This document shows positions 43,832-53,210 of a DNA stretch of 64,000 nt, piece after piece. The stretch's first letter is position 1. The number at the start of each line of letters is the position of its first letter. The notes beneath the pieces were generated by a model. That model ran no database searches, was not told where the DNA came from, and saw only the letters and a list, made by a program, of their open reading frames with translations. The stretch is from Marinomonas balearica (lineage in GTDB: Bacteria; Pseudomonadota; Gammaproteobacteria; Pseudomonadales; Marinomonadaceae), in the NCBI RefSeq assembly GCF_004362145.1, contig NZ_SNXC01000012.1:124001-188000 (forward strand), in the 5' to 3' direction. The position numbers were made by a program, and so were the translations under genes.

Positions 43832-43889
43832 ATCTGCGTTTATAAGCGATGAGAACTTATAAACAATGTAAGCTTATTAGAAAGTAAAC

Positions 43890-44201
43890 TTACAGGTATG
43901 AACAGCAGTAGTCAGTTACGGCGCGGATTTTAAGCTTAAACGACGCGTTAGCAGGTACGTTGAATTCTTCACCGCCTTTAATCGTTTGCCACTCTGTTTC
44001 ACCAGGAAGCAAAACATCTAGATCACCCGCTGTGATTTCCATTAGCTCAGCCGCTTCTGTTCCAAACTCATATTCGCCCGGCATCATGATACCCAACGTT
44101 TTCTTCGTGCCATCGGCAAACATTACAACACGACTTGTTACTTTACCGTCAAAATAAACATTCGCTGCTTTTAGTACAGAAACATTATCAAACTGAGACA
44201 C
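43890..44201 (-). CDS. ppnP: Pyrimidine/purine nucleoside phosphorylase PpnP
   Basis: 103 residues, a single small cupin-like barrel (former DUF1255, YaiE). Landmarks are ANVYFDGKVTSRVVMFADGTKKTLGIMMPGEYEFGT, EWQTIKGGEEFNVPANASFKL and the DYCCSYL end. PpnP phosphorolyses several nucleosides to free base and ribose-1-phosphate, which fits the salvage theme though it is not linked by operon. Confidence 0.92.
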   Translation of the reverse strand: MSQFDNVSVLKAANVYFDGKVTSRVVMFADGTKKTLGIMMPGEYEFGTEAAELMEITAGDLDVLLPGETEWQTIKGGEEFNVPANASFKLKIRAVTDYCCSYL

Positions 44202-44328
44202 TTTCTACTCCTAATCAATCATTGAATTTTGGCAGTGAGTGTATGATGAATCGATGGAATGCTCTATAGAAAAATAGATAAGTTTTCTAAAATTTTTCGC
44301 TAAATTGGATACGAAATTTATGCATAAA

Positions 44329-44358
44329 AAAAGCCCACTGAATTTTCAGTGGGCTTTT
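44329..44358. terminator. Strong terminator of the D-amino-acid operon
   Basis: AAAAGCCCACTGAA-TT-TTCAGTGGGCTTTT, a perfect 14-bp stem with A- and T-tracts, so active on either strand. It ends the minus-strand operon whose last gene stops at 44408. Confidence 0.92.
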
Positions 44359-44407
44359 AATAACAAACTCGTTTTACAAAGACACCCAACTAACGTGTCG
44401 ATAGGAC

Positions 44408-45265
44408 TTAGTAGTCGTATTTACCTGCGCTGTATAAACGTTGAGCCTGTTCCCATACGTCGCCCACTTTTCCGTCTCCAACCGGGGTTCCATCCAACTC
44501 AACGACAGGGGCAATCTCTTTACTTGAGCTGGTTAACCAGATTTCATCCGCATTACGAACTTCATCCATGGTAACAGCTCGCTCTTCAACCTTAATCGAG
44601 CCGTCTTTACGTAAGATGTCCAACAACATCAAACGCGTGATTCCTGGAAGAATTTGATGATCTAATGGCGGAGTAATAACGGTACCGTCTTTTACGATAT
44701 AAGCATTACAGGCACTGCCTTCTGTCATTTCGTCGTTGGCGTTATAGAGAATAATTTCGTTATTCCCTGCCTCATAACCTTGTTGAAAATGCATCACGTT
44801 ACCCAACAAAGCAGTTGATTTGATGTTGCAACGCTTCCAGCGCAAATCCTGTGTTGAGGATACTTTATACTGCTTCACTGTGCCTTTTTCAGGTTTAGGT
44901 GCGGGTGCAATTTCAAACGAGAAAGCGTATACGGTGGGAGCAATATTGTCTGGGTAGGCGTGGAAACGCTTAGAATCTGTACCCCGAGAGACATGCAGAT
45001 AAATCCCTTGGTTTCCACCGCCGTTTTTTTCGATCAGCGTTTCACAAATATCGCGCCATGTGTCGATACTGTAATCGAGTTCAATGTCGATAAAGCTTAG
45101 ACCTTGATCCATACGTTCAATATGGGGAGCAAAGCCCACTAACTTGCCATCGTAGGAAGGAATTACTTCATAAATTCCATCACCAAAAAGAAAGCCACGA
45201 TCCATTGGCGAAATTTTCGCTTCTGACATGGGCATGTATTCGCCGTTTAGATATACAATACTCAT
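44408..45265 (-). CDS. dat: D-amino-acid transaminase, fold-type IV
   Basis: 285 residues. IVYLNGEYMPMSEAKISPMDRGFLFGDGIYEV is the class IV start, with the PLP lysine in RWKRCNIKSTALLGNV and the SEGSACNAYIV-type TEGSACNAYIV loop. The RGTDSKRFHAYP segment resembles D-alanine aminotransferases rather than BCAT. It would interconvert D-Ala and 2-oxoglutarate with pyruvate and D-Glu. ATGs at 45265 and 45268 follow a GGGAGAG site. Last gene of the operon, 71 bases after the DUF4392 gene. Confidence 0.85.
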   Translation of the reverse strand: MSIVYLNGEYMPMSEAKISPMDRGFLFGDGIYEVIPSYDGKLVGFAPHIERMDQGLSFIDIELDYSIDTWRDICETLIEKNGGGNQGIYLHVSRGTDSKRFHAYPDNIAPTVYAFSFEIAPAPKPEKGTVKQYKVSSTQDLRWKRCNIKSTALLGNVMHFQQGYEAGNNEIILYNANDEMTEGSACNAYIVKDGTVITPPLDHQILPGITRLMLLDILRKDGSIKVEERAVTMDEVRNADEIWLTSSSKEIAPVVELDGTPVGDGKVGDVWEQAQRLYSAGKYDY

Positions 45266-45336
45266 CATTCTCTCCCAACTATTAGGTAACATTTATCGCG
45301 AATAACTCGATTAAGTCGCCACCCGTTAACATTCAG

Positions 45337-46218
45337 TTATTTGTTAATAAAACCCGTTAATTTACGCAGATCCAGCAACATTTTATTGCCTTCTTCCAGC
45401 GGTAAACTGTCTTCCGTTAGTGTATTTTCTCGCGTTACGCCGTCCACACTGCCGTGTTCCGACAAGTAGGTCAGTACTGCCTTGTTATCAAAACTTTCCA
45501 GTAAATCTTTCCCTGATAACCAACCCAACAAGGCAACCAAAGCATGACCGCCCCAGTTAGAAACATCGGCTATGACCAATTCACTGCAACGAGTCACCGC
45601 TGGAGTAATGTCCAGACGACGAAGAGCGGGTCTCACATTGCCCATTCCAATTTCATTACCGCCGTCGCCAATTGCGATGGTCGGACACCCCGCCTCTAGA
45701 ATAATTTCATCGAAGCTTGCGGAGTTTGGAGCAATGGATTCACCGCGCATGTTGTAATAGCCGGCGTCTTCTGTTCGCCCTGGACGCTCTATGGAAAGCA
45801 CAAGTTGAGGCTGATATTTTTCTAGGATTTCAGTGGCTTTAGCAGATCGTTCTTCGGCAGAGGTCTCTCCGACTGACAGTTTCTCAACCGTAAAATCTGA
45901 ACCAATGGCCGACGCTAATGGGTCACCACACACCATGACAGGCTTAGCTCCGATCATTTCAAAAGCGCGATACAATGAAATAGCACCCACGGGGCCATCG
46001 GTTTCAAATGTGCCCGCAACAGGAAAGCCAGTGCCAATCAAGACATATCCGTCACATTGATGCATCATCATGGCTGCACGTAAGCAGTATCCCTTAAGCA
46101 TGGAAGCCTGAACCGATTTCATTCCACGCGGATTACGAGACACCAATAGATCTTCAATCTCGGCGCTGAGTTGAATCGCTTCTAACACATTTTCAGGAGT
46201 GGTTTTCTGAGCTGTCAT
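45337..46218 (-). CDS. DUF4392 protein, D-glutamate cyclase C-terminal-like
   Basis: 293 residues. GTGFPVAGTFETDGPVGAISLYRAFE, SIERPGRTEDAGYYNMRGESI and IGDGGNEIGMGNV are hallmark blocks of DUF4392. In vertebrates this domain forms the C-terminal half of D-glutamate cyclase (DGLUCY), which makes 5-oxo-D-proline from D-glutamate. Here it is a separate gene in an operon that also holds the N-terminal-half homologue (48649) and the three 5-oxoprolinase subunits. No PLP site is seen. Whether it cyclises, isomerises or binds metal is not known from the sequence. Confidence 0.8.
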   Translation of the reverse strand: MTAQKTTPENVLEAIQLSAEIEDLLVSRNPRGMKSVQASMLKGYCLRAAMMMHQCDGYVLIGTGFPVAGTFETDGPVGAISLYRAFEMIGAKPVMVCGDPLASAIGSDFTVEKLSVGETSAEERSAKATEILEKYQPQLVLSIERPGRTEDAGYYNMRGESIAPNSASFDEIILEAGCPTIAIGDGGNEIGMGNVRPALRRLDITPAVTRCSELVIADVSNWGGHALVALLGWLSGKDLLESFDNKAVLTYLSEHGSVDGVTRENTLTEDSLPLEEGNKMLLDLRKLTGFINK

Positions 46219-46233
46219 GTATCCATTCTCTCG

Positions 46234-47232
46234 TTAAACTGGAACTAAGTTGGCAGACTCTTCACGATGCTTCGCCAACATATGAAGGTTATGTGCGTCG
46301 TCTATTGTGATGGTTTCAAAACGCACTTTGGCTCCGGGAGACAGCTGCGCAAGCTTGCCGGTATCAAGTGACAGTACAGAACCTATTTTTGGATACCCGC
46401 CAATCGTTTGTCGGTCATTCAACAGGACAATCGGCTGCCCGTCGGCAGGCACCTGAATCGCACCATGGCAAATGCCTTCCGACAATATTCCGTTAATAGA
46501 CGGTTTAATCTGCGGGCCTTCTAAGCGGAACCCCATTCGATCACTGCGATCTGTCGTGGTGTATTCACTGGAGACAAAAGTAGCAATCTGAAGATCCGAA
46601 AATGCTTCTTTTTGATACCCAAGAATGACCCGTAACTTAACGTCTTTCGAATAGTCCGGACGATGCTGTTCAGGAAGACAACGGAGTTCGATACCCGTGC
46701 TGCTTTGACACGTCAGCACATCACCTTTTGCCAACTTCGCGCCCTGTTTTTCGCCCGCTAATCCGCCAATTCCCTCTCGAACGACGGTTGCAGCGCTGCC
46801 AAATGTATGAGGAACACACAGACCACCGGCAACCGCAAAGTACGCCCTACTTCCTGATGTTGCGAAGCCCAGTTTAATTTTATCCCCGGCTTTTACAGGT
46901 AAGGTTTGCCACATCGGCTGTGCTTCACCATTAATCGTCAAAGGTATATCTGCGCCTGTCAGAGCAATGACCGTTTCTACTTGAGCTTCAAGCACCAAAC
47001 CACCAAAACTCACTTCCAATGCAGTAGCGCCCACATCGTTAGAGCATAAGCGGTTTGCCCAACGAAATGCTTCTGCGTCCAAAGGGCCGCCCACTGTCAA
47101 TCCAATACCGTGTTGACCATAGCGTCCGGCATCTTGAATCAGTGTCATCAAACCGGGCTGTTGAACCAGAAATCCTTGCTGTTGATCCATAGAACCCTGC
47201 TGGAAAATAGTATTTTGCGCTGCGTTAGTCAT
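46234..47232 (-). CDS. pxpC: 5-oxoprolinase subunit PxpC (biotin-dependent carboxyltransferase-like)
   Basis: 332 residues of the KipA/urea-amidolyase C-terminal family. Typical blocks are GLMTLIQDAGRYGQHGIGLTVGGPLDAEAFRWAN, TGADIPLTINGE, SDRMGFRLEGP and QTIGGYPKIGSV. With PxpA and PxpB it cleaves 5-oxoproline to glutamate using ATP. ATG 47232 follows GGAGG and overlaps pxpB by eight bases; a longer upstream start is rejected. Confidence 0.92.
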   Translation of the reverse strand: MTNAAQNTIFQQGSMDQQQGFLVQQPGLMTLIQDAGRYGQHGIGLTVGGPLDAEAFRWANRLCSNDVGATALEVSFGGLVLEAQVETVIALTGADIPLTINGEAQPMWQTLPVKAGDKIKLGFATSGSRAYFAVAGGLCVPHTFGSAATVVREGIGGLAGEKQGAKLAKGDVLTCQSSTGIELRCLPEQHRPDYSKDVKLRVILGYQKEAFSDLQIATFVSSEYTTTDRSDRMGFRLEGPQIKPSINGILSEGICHGAIQVPADGQPIVLLNDRQTIGGYPKIGSVLSLDTGKLAQLSPGAKVRFETITIDDAHNLHMLAKHREESANLVPV

Positions 47233-47908
47233 CCAACGATCCTCCCAACGACAGATAGTCGTCTCGCGTGATAGATTCAAAACGCACTTTATCCCCCACC
47301 TGAACGGGCATACTAGGATCTAAATCCGGATTAAACATACGTTGAGGACATCGTCCAATCAGGTTCCAACCTCCCGGAGACACCGCCGGATAAACAGCCG
47401 TCTGACGATCCGCAATTGCAACAGCGCCACGAGGAACACGTTGCCTAGGTGTAGACAATCGTGGCGCGGCGATACGCTCATCCACATCTCCAAGGTACGC
47501 AAAACCCGGAGCAAAGCCGATGGCGTACACTCGATAATCTGTCGCCTGATGCAAGTGAATGACTTCGTCTGTCGTTAATCCGGCATTACGAGCTAGGTCT
47601 TCTAAATCCGCCCCTACTTCCGCTGCATAATAAACAGGTAACGTCACGATACGGCCATTTTCACTGGCTTCGTTTGTCAGTTGGGGTTCAATATTACGAA
47701 TCGCCTGACGTACTTTAAGATGATCACAGCGAAATAAATCGAAGATGATCAATACGCTGGCATAAGACGGAACTAAATCGATCAACAAATCACCCATCGA
47801 TTCTTTGAGAAGTCGTGTTACTTGCTCAACTCGATGAGCAACACCTTGTTCACCATGCGTACCAACATAAAGAATCAGAGCATTTTCCCCTGCGACTTCA
47901 ATTCTCAT
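47225..47908 (-). CDS. pxpB: 5-oxoprolinase subunit PxpB (KipI family)
   Basis: 227 residues. Blocks VPSYASVLIIFD, YRVYAIGFAPGFAYLGDVDERIAAPRLSTPR and PRGAVAIADRQTAVYPAVSPGGWNLIGRCP are diagnostic of KipI/PxpB. Four-base overlap with pxpA. Part of the PxpABC complex; could also act as a kinase inhibitor in spore formers, which is irrelevant here. Confidence 0.93.
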   Translation of the reverse strand: MRIEVAGENALILYVGTHGEQGVAHRVEQVTRLLKESMGDLLIDLVPSYASVLIIFDLFRCDHLKVRQAIRNIEPQLTNEASENGRIVTLPVYYAAEVGADLEDLARNAGLTTDEVIHLHQATDYRVYAIGFAPGFAYLGDVDERIAAPRLSTPRQRVPRGAVAIADRQTAVYPAVSPGGWNLIGRCPQRMFNPDLDPSMPVQVGDKVRFESITRDDYLSLGGSLDD

Positions 47909-48633
47909 GCGTTGATTACCTTACGAATCTCTTCAATGGCTTTCACGCCTTCTTCATTGTCGCCATGAACACACAGTGTATCCGCATCAATTTTTAGAGT
48001 GTGTCCGCTGACGGTGGTCAACGTGCCTTCTTCATTAAGCTGTTTAACCTGTTCAAGCATTTTTTCGCGGGTATGAACGGCACCGCTTTTGGTACGCGAA
48101 AGCAATTTTCCATCATCGTCATAGCAACGGTCCGCAAAAGCTTCAAACAACACGTCTATGCCCGCTTCTTTTGCTTCTGCTCTGTGAACATCACTTTGCG
48201 GTGTCGCTTGCAGCATGAGCTTAATGGGACGGTGATACGATGCTATGGCGGTCATAATCGCAGCGCGCACGTCATCTTTTGCCATCATGTCGTTGTATAA
48301 GGCACCATGCGGTTTCACATACTGGATTTCGATCCGTTGAGATAAAGCCATTCCATCCATTGCGGCTATTTGATAATGCATAAAAGCGACGATTTCAGCC
48401 GCGCTGCAATTCATAGATCGACGACCAAAACCGACTAAATCAGGGTACGCTGGGTGCGCGCCCACTTCGACAGAGTATTGCTTCGCCAAGGACAGCGTGC
48501 GCGACATAATGACAGGGTCGCCGGCATGAAAACCACAGGCAATGTTTGCTTGGTCTATGTGAGGCATCACCATTTCGTCCATGCCCATTTTCCAAGAACC
48601 GAAGCTTTCACCCAGATCACAGTTAAGTTTCAT
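47905..48633 (-). CDS. pxpA: 5-oxoprolinase subunit PxpA (LamB/YcsF family)
   Basis: 242 residues. LNCDLGESFGSWKMGMDE, ANIACGFHAGDPVIM, GAHPAYPDLVGFGRR and VKPHGALYNDM are the LamB/YcsF motifs. It supplies the ring-opening part of ATP-dependent 5-oxoprolinase. 15 bases after the DUF1445 gene. Confidence 0.94.
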   Translation of the reverse strand: MKLNCDLGESFGSWKMGMDEMVMPHIDQANIACGFHAGDPVIMSRTLSLAKQYSVEVGAHPAYPDLVGFGRRSMNCSAAEIVAFMHYQIAAMDGMALSQRIEIQYVKPHGALYNDMMAKDDVRAAIMTAIASYHRPIKLMLQATPQSDVHRAEAKEAGIDVLFEAFADRCYDDDGKLLSRTKSGAVHTREKMLEQVKQLNEEGTLTTVSGHTLKIDADTLCVHGDNEEGVKAIEEIRKVINA

Positions 48634-48648
48634 AATCCAAGCTCCAAA

Positions 48649-49440
48649 CTAAAGAACCGCAAGACGGCTGTTAGGCAAATCAGAGATCAACATATGCCCT
48701 GGACTGTGCGTTATACAGAACGACGGTTTTGCCTGCTCTAATACAACTTGAGGAGTCACACCACACGCCCAAAAAACCGGCACTTCGCCTTCGTTTATTG
48801 TGACGGCATCGCCAAAATCCGGAGAGTGAATATCCTCAATACCAATCGCAGCTGGATCGCCGAAATGAATCGGTGCGCCGTGTACAGAAGGAAAGCGACT
48901 GCAAATTTGTATCGCTCGAATGGCATCCGCAGGCTTCATCGGGCGCATTGACACCACATTCGTCCCACTGAATCGACCAGCAGGTTTGCACTCTATATTT
49001 GTGCGATACATGGGAACGTTCACACCTTCGGAGATATTTCGTACATCTAGACCATCTGCAAGCAAAGCTTCTTCAAATGAGAACGAGCAACCCAGTGCAA
49101 AAATCACCAGATCATCACGCCAATGCTGCGTCACATCTTGTACCTCTTCGACAAACTCACCGTCTTTAAAAATACGATATTTAGGCACATCAGAACGAAT
49201 ATCTAAATCTTCACCTAATTCGGCAATCGCGATGTCACCCGGTTGCGCTGAAATCCCCACCAGCGGACAAGGTTTAGGGTTTAACTGGCAAAATTTTAAA
49301 AAGTCGTTTGCCCAGTCCGCGGGAAGAATCGCAAGGTTACATTGTACAAAACCCTGAGCCAGACCCGACGTGTTACCCTTTAACTCGCCAGCGCGGATCG
49401 CGCGTCTTAACTCTACTGGGGATAAAATTTGTAAGTTCAT
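48649..49440 (-). CDS. DUF1445 (YcsI-like) protein, D-glutamate cyclase N-terminal-like
   Basis: 263 residues. [76 protein letters not shown] and [15 protein letters not shown] match DUF1445/YcsI, usually labelled putative hydro-lyase. This family makes the N-terminal half of vertebrate D-glutamate cyclase. Sharing an operon with the DUF4392 half and pxpABC supports a 5-oxoproline-forming role. 18 bases after alr. Confidence 0.85.
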   Translation of the reverse strand: MNLQILSPVELRRAIRAGELKGNTSGLAQGFVQCNLAILPADWANDFLKFCQLNPKPCPLVGISAQPGDIAIAELGEDLDIRSDVPKYRIFKDGEFVEEVQDVTQHWRDDLVIFALGCSFSFEEALLADGLDVRNISEGVNVPMYRTNIECKPAGRFSGTNVVSMRPMKPADAIRAIQICSRFPSVHGAPIHFGDPAAIGIEDIHSPDFGDAVTINEGEVPVFWACGVTPQVVLEQAKPSFCITHSPGHMLISDLPNSRLAVL

Positions 49441-49458
49441 TTGTTCTCAACCTTTTAC

Positions 49459-50592
49459 TTATATCGCCACATGTCCGAAGCGATCATTGCGCTCTGACAC
49501 TACTTTTCCGCCTCGCATGTAACGGCGCGGCACTCGATCAGAGATTGAACACACAATCTCATAGTTAATGGTTTGCAAGTCTTTTGCTGCCATTTCTATC
49601 GTACACTGATCATCTAACAGGTCTACGCGATCCCCTGTTTTAACCGTTTCGTCTATTAAAATCATAGACTGATCCATACAAACACGGCCAATAATGGGGT
49701 ACTTTTTACCGTTAATACTGACAGGGCGGTTCTGGTGATAGCGCAACCAGCCATCGGCATAACCAATGGGAATAACGGCAACTTTTAAGGACTCGTTGGC
49801 TTCGTAGGTCGCGCCATACCCAACTTTATCACCCGCTTGAATGCGTTTAATTTGAGTAATTCGGCTATGCAAAGACAGCGCCTGCTTTAGCTCAATGGGC
49901 GAAGAGACAGAATCGTTTGGCTCAAGCCCATACATTGCAATGCCCAATCGAGCACTGTTCGTATTTGGCTGAGCATCGTGATAAAGCAACGCTGCGCTGT
50001 TGGACTGGTGCACATACTTAAACGCCGCCAAATCAATGCCCGCAGTTATTTCGGCCACATTCTTCAATTGTTTGGCGTAATAGTCTTTACTACCATCTGC
50101 CGTTGCAAAGTGGGTAAAAAGACCCACTAAATTTATACATTTATGATCACTGAGAAGGGAATTTGCGGTTTCTAATGCGTGGGCATTCGTCAGGCCAATA
50201 CGGTGCATACCTGAATCAATTTTTAGATGCACATTAGCAACCGGGCCACGGTACTGTGCAAGTTGAGTGATCCAATCAATATCGTGTGCGGTAATATCAA
50301 TATTTTGCTCTGCGGCGAGCGCTACGTCAGACAGACGAACCGGCCCCATGACTAGAATGGGGACATGCTTGATCGCTGCGCGTAAACGCAATGCTTCATC
50401 AAGAAAAGCAACCGCAAGATGAGTCGCACCCGCCTCTAATGCCGTGCTCGCCACTTCAACGTCGCCATGGCCATAAGCATTCGCCTTTACGACAGCAAAT
50501 AAATGCTCGTAGCCAGAATGCTCTTTTATGTGACGAACATTGTGCGCAATTCGATCCAAATCGATTTGTGCCCACGTGTCGCGATAAAACAT
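49459..50592 (-). CDS. alr: Alanine racemase
   Basis: 377 residues, fold-type III PLP enzyme. The PLP lysine is Lys36 in FAVVKANAYGHG, and the second-domain catalytic tyrosine is in VGYGATYEA. LKIDSGMHRIGL is the conserved barrel strand. Racemises L- and D-alanine. Heading an operon of D-amino-acid catabolic genes suggests a DadX-like degradative role rather than the cell-wall isozyme. Upstream 260 bases are A/T-rich with one inverted repeat. Confidence 0.93.
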   Translation of the reverse strand: MFYRDTWAQIDLDRIAHNVRHIKEHSGYEHLFAVVKANAYGHGDVEVASTALEAGATHLAVAFLDEALRLRAAIKHVPILVMGPVRLSDVALAAEQNIDITAHDIDWITQLAQYRGPVANVHLKIDSGMHRIGLTNAHALETANSLLSDHKCINLVGLFTHFATADGSKDYYAKQLKNVAEITAGIDLAAFKYVHQSNSAALLYHDAQPNTNSARLGIAMYGLEPNDSVSSPIELKQALSLHSRITQIKRIQAGDKVGYGATYEANESLKVAVIPIGYADGWLRYHQNRPVSINGKKYPIIGRVCMDQSMILIDETVKTGDRVDLLDDQCTIEMAAKDLQTINYEIVCSISDRVPRRYMRGGKVVSERNDRFGHVAI

Positions 50593-50670
50593 GCATCAAC
50601 CTCTTCAATCAGTATCTTTCACTAGAACCAACAACAGATTAAAAATTATACGCCATAACGCAAAGCTTTA

Positions 50671-50717
50671 AAGAAATATTAAACCTTATATAATCTATTT
50701 TTAAGTTTATATTTCTT
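50671..50717. promoter_or_regulatory. A/T-rich inverted repeat upstream of alr
   Basis: AAGAAATATTAAAC (50671-50684) and GTTTATATTTCTT (50705-50717) pair with a single-base bulge. It lies about 80-125 bases before alr, inside the 260-base gap (50593-50852) below the MocR gene, and is a plausible regulator site. The rest of the gap is featureless A/T-rich DNA. Confidence 0.35.
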
Positions 50718-50852
50718 TTATTTTACAGAGATATAGAAGAAAACGCTGTGAATACAGATTAAGACCAAACATCAAACTTTTGATATTCAATTATGCGAGC
50801 AAAAATATTTTATAAATAGAGCAAGTTAAAACGAACGAACTTCTGAACTTTT

Positions 50853-52277
50853 TTAGCCGTCAAAATAGCAGCCAAGACACTGAGAAATAACATTTACCCA
50901 ACATTCCATATCGTTTTCCGAGGTATTAGAAAAACCCAGAACAATCCCTTTGGTCGCTAACATAGGATCTACGTAGTGATCTTCCAACAAACTGAGCTGT
51001 AACCCTTGAGTCATGGCGTAAGACTTTAAAAATCCGCTTATTTCAGGATCGTCCGCATACGGCGTTTTTAAGCGCAATAGAATGTGCATCCCAGCGGTTG
51101 GCTTTTCCCACTCAAACCATTGGGATAAATGTGCATTTAGCAGGCTCTCTAAATAATCTCGTTTCATACGATAATGCCGACGCATTTTGTTGAGATGTCG
51201 ATAAAACGCGCCAGACGCCATAAAGTCCGAGAGCGCGGGCTGCATGGGTAACGAGGCGGATTGCCCTAACTGCTTCTGACTTTCAAGCACAGGTTTTACA
51301 AATGCTTTTGGGACAACAACGTAACTTAACCTTAAGCCTCGAAACAGGGTTTTTGAGAAGCTTCCCACATAGAACACTCGCTCTTCTGCACTCACTCGAT
51401 GTTTTGCCGCTTGAAACAAGGTAGTTACTGGTCTTCCATGAAAAATGAATTCATTGTCGTAATCATCTTCAATCACAAAGCCCTGTTTTTCGCTCAGTGT
51501 CTGTAACCATTTTTCGCGACATTGGGAGCTGTAACTGATTCCTAACGGATACTGACGACAGGGTGTAATGACAGCCGCCCACGGTGATGTGTTTTCTGGG
51601 GGAAGAGCACCTCCCAATTGCACATCAAGATGCTCAAGCTGACCGGTTAAGGACGCATTAATCGGCGGGTACGTTGGGTTTTCCGTATACCATTGGTTAA
51701 CGTGCTTCTTGAGCATATGCTGCAATAATTGCAATGCATCCCGATTTCCTGCCGTTATAATGATTTGTTCCGCCCCACATTCCAGACCTCGTAACGAATA
51801 AAGGAATTTAGCCAGTTGCTCCTTTAATTGTGGGAATCCCAAACGATAGTTACCCATTAAGATCTTTGGATCTGGATTCAGCCACGCTCGACGCATACTC
51901 GCTGCCCACGCTTTATGAGGGAACACGCTGTGGTCTGCACTGGAGTCGAAATAACCTACGGTTTTTTCAGGCTCTGCGCTTTTAGCCTCAGGCAATGATT
52001 CAAGTGGCATTGTAATAAGAGACGTGTTTGCTATAAAAATACCGCGTTTCGGCTTGCTGACTAGCACGCCTTCCGCAACAAGTTGATCGTACGTCTGCGT
52101 GACCACACTCCTAGAGACCCCTAACATGTTCGCTAAGCTGCGACTGGAAGGCAGCTTATCTTCTGGACTCACCCTTTTTTCTCGAATGGCCGCAAGAATT
52201 TGCTCTCGTAATTGAAGGTAATAAGGCGTTGCATTGTCGCTGATACTTAACGTTAAACTCGCAATTGGGCTCATCAT
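50853..52277 (-). CDS. MocR-type regulator (GntR HTH plus aminotransferase domain)
   Basis: 474 residues. N-terminal GntR winged helix (YYLQLREQILAAIREKRVSPEDKLPSSRSLANMLGVSRSVVTQTYDQLVAEGVL), linker, then a fold-type I aminotransferase domain with the PLP lysine in VGSFSKTLFRGLRL and VIEDDYDNEF. MocR proteins use PLP and an amino compound as effectors; GabR, PdxR and DdlR are examples. Being next to alr, dat and the D-Glu genes makes a D-amino acid or aldimine a reasonable ligand. Divergent from a split-barrel flavoprotein. Confidence 0.9.
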   Translation of the reverse strand: MMSPIASLTLSISDNATPYYLQLREQILAAIREKRVSPEDKLPSSRSLANMLGVSRSVVTQTYDQLVAEGVLVSKPKRGIFIANTSLITMPLESLPEAKSAEPEKTVGYFDSSADHSVFPHKAWAASMRRAWLNPDPKILMGNYRLGFPQLKEQLAKFLYSLRGLECGAEQIIITAGNRDALQLLQHMLKKHVNQWYTENPTYPPINASLTGQLEHLDVQLGGALPPENTSPWAAVITPCRQYPLGISYSSQCREKWLQTLSEKQGFVIEDDYDNEFIFHGRPVTTLFQAAKHRVSAEERVFYVGSFSKTLFRGLRLSYVVVPKAFVKPVLESQKQLGQSASLPMQPALSDFMASGAFYRHLNKMRRHYRMKRDYLESLLNAHLSQWFEWEKPTAGMHILLRLKTPYADDPEISGFLKSYAMTQGLQLSLLEDHYVDPMLATKGIVLGFSNTSENDMECWVNVISQCLGCYFDG

Positions 52278-52404
52278 CTGGACTGGCTAAACAGTTTAAA
52301 AGTGGATATTTATAACAATACCAGAATTATCTAACCTTGATGCATTCGTTAAGCGACACGATACGCCATAGTTTCGCTATTTATTTGCAGTAAAGGAGTT
52401 CCCT

Positions 52405-53079
52405 ATGAAGCAATCCACACCACAACTAAACCAATCGATGAAAACGGACTTATCCACGGTGAAAAGAGGTCCAAACCGCGCTCTTTATGACACCGAAACA
52501 GTTTACAAAATTCTCGATGAAACACTCATAGGTCATATTGCGCAAACTAAAGATGAGCAAGTCTTCGTGACACCAACGTGTCATTGGCGAGATGGCGAAT
52601 ACCTTTACTGGCACGCACACAGCAAAGCTCGAAATGTTCGAGACAGCGTTAAAGAAGAAAAGAAAGTGTGTATTAACATCTGTGCATTAGACGGTTTGGT
52701 ACTGGCTCGATCAGCGTTTCACCACTCAGTAAACTACCGATCTGTGAGTTTGTTCGGCATTCCGGAACAGATTGATAATTACGATGAAAAAGTACGTCAG
52801 TTTAAAAACATGCTTGATAAAGTCAGTCCAAATCGCTGGGATTCATTGAGGCCAATCACAGAAACAGAAGTCAAAGCCACAGGGCTCGCGCGCATAAAAA
52901 TTGAAGAAGCGTCTGTAAAAATGCGAGATGAAGGCGTTAATGATGATGCTGAAGACATGGATTGGCCGGTTTGGGCCGGTGTTCTTCCATTGAAACGTAC
53001 TTGGGACGCGCCGCTACAGGATTCAGACAGCAGACAAAAACTCGACTTAACCCAACCAACACCTCCGCTTGCTTTCTAA
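52405..53079 (+). CDS. Pyridoxamine 5'-phosphate oxidase-like split-barrel protein
   Basis: 224 residues. FMN-binding split barrel of the PPOX/NimA group: LDETLIGHIAQTKDEQVFVTPTCHWRDGEYLYWHAHSKARNV and KKVCINICALDGLVLARSAFHHSVNYRSVSLFG. It ends with a conserved WPVWAGVLPL. It may bind FMN, F420 or haem; reaction unknown. Divergence from the MocR gene is a common pairing, so it is likely a target of that regulator. AAGGAG lies before ATG 52405. A strong terminator follows. Confidence 0.8.
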   Translation: MKQSTPQLNQSMKTDLSTVKRGPNRALYDTETVYKILDETLIGHIAQTKDEQVFVTPTCHWRDGEYLYWHAHSKARNVRDSVKEEKKVCINICALDGLVLARSAFHHSVNYRSVSLFGIPEQIDNYDEKVRQFKNMLDKVSPNRWDSLRPITETEVKATGLARIKIEEASVKMRDEGVNDDAEDMDWPVWAGVLPLKRTWDAPLQDSDSRQKLDLTQPTPPLAF

Positions 53080-53109
53080 CTGCGTCAGTCTTTTCCCAAA
53101 CCTTATCAG

Positions 53110-53145
53110 AGAGCCGATCACTTTCATGTGATCGGCTCTTTTTTA
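53110..53145 (+). terminator. Strong intrinsic terminator
   Basis: Perfect 12-bp stem AGAGCCGATCAC/GTGATCGGCTCT with a 6-base loop, then TTTTTT, 31 bases after the stop of the split-barrel gene. Confidence 0.93.
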
Positions 53146-53210
53146 TTTACACCACAACGGCCAACACCATTTTTCTAACAAGAATGTTAGAAAAAGAAAA
53201 ACGGAACTCG

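Noticed and set aside
43749..43862. A 37-codon plus-strand ORF between yjdM and ppnP
   Set aside because: No ribosome site, opposite to both neighbours, and it contains a perfect 10-bp hairpin better explained as the ppnP 3' end.
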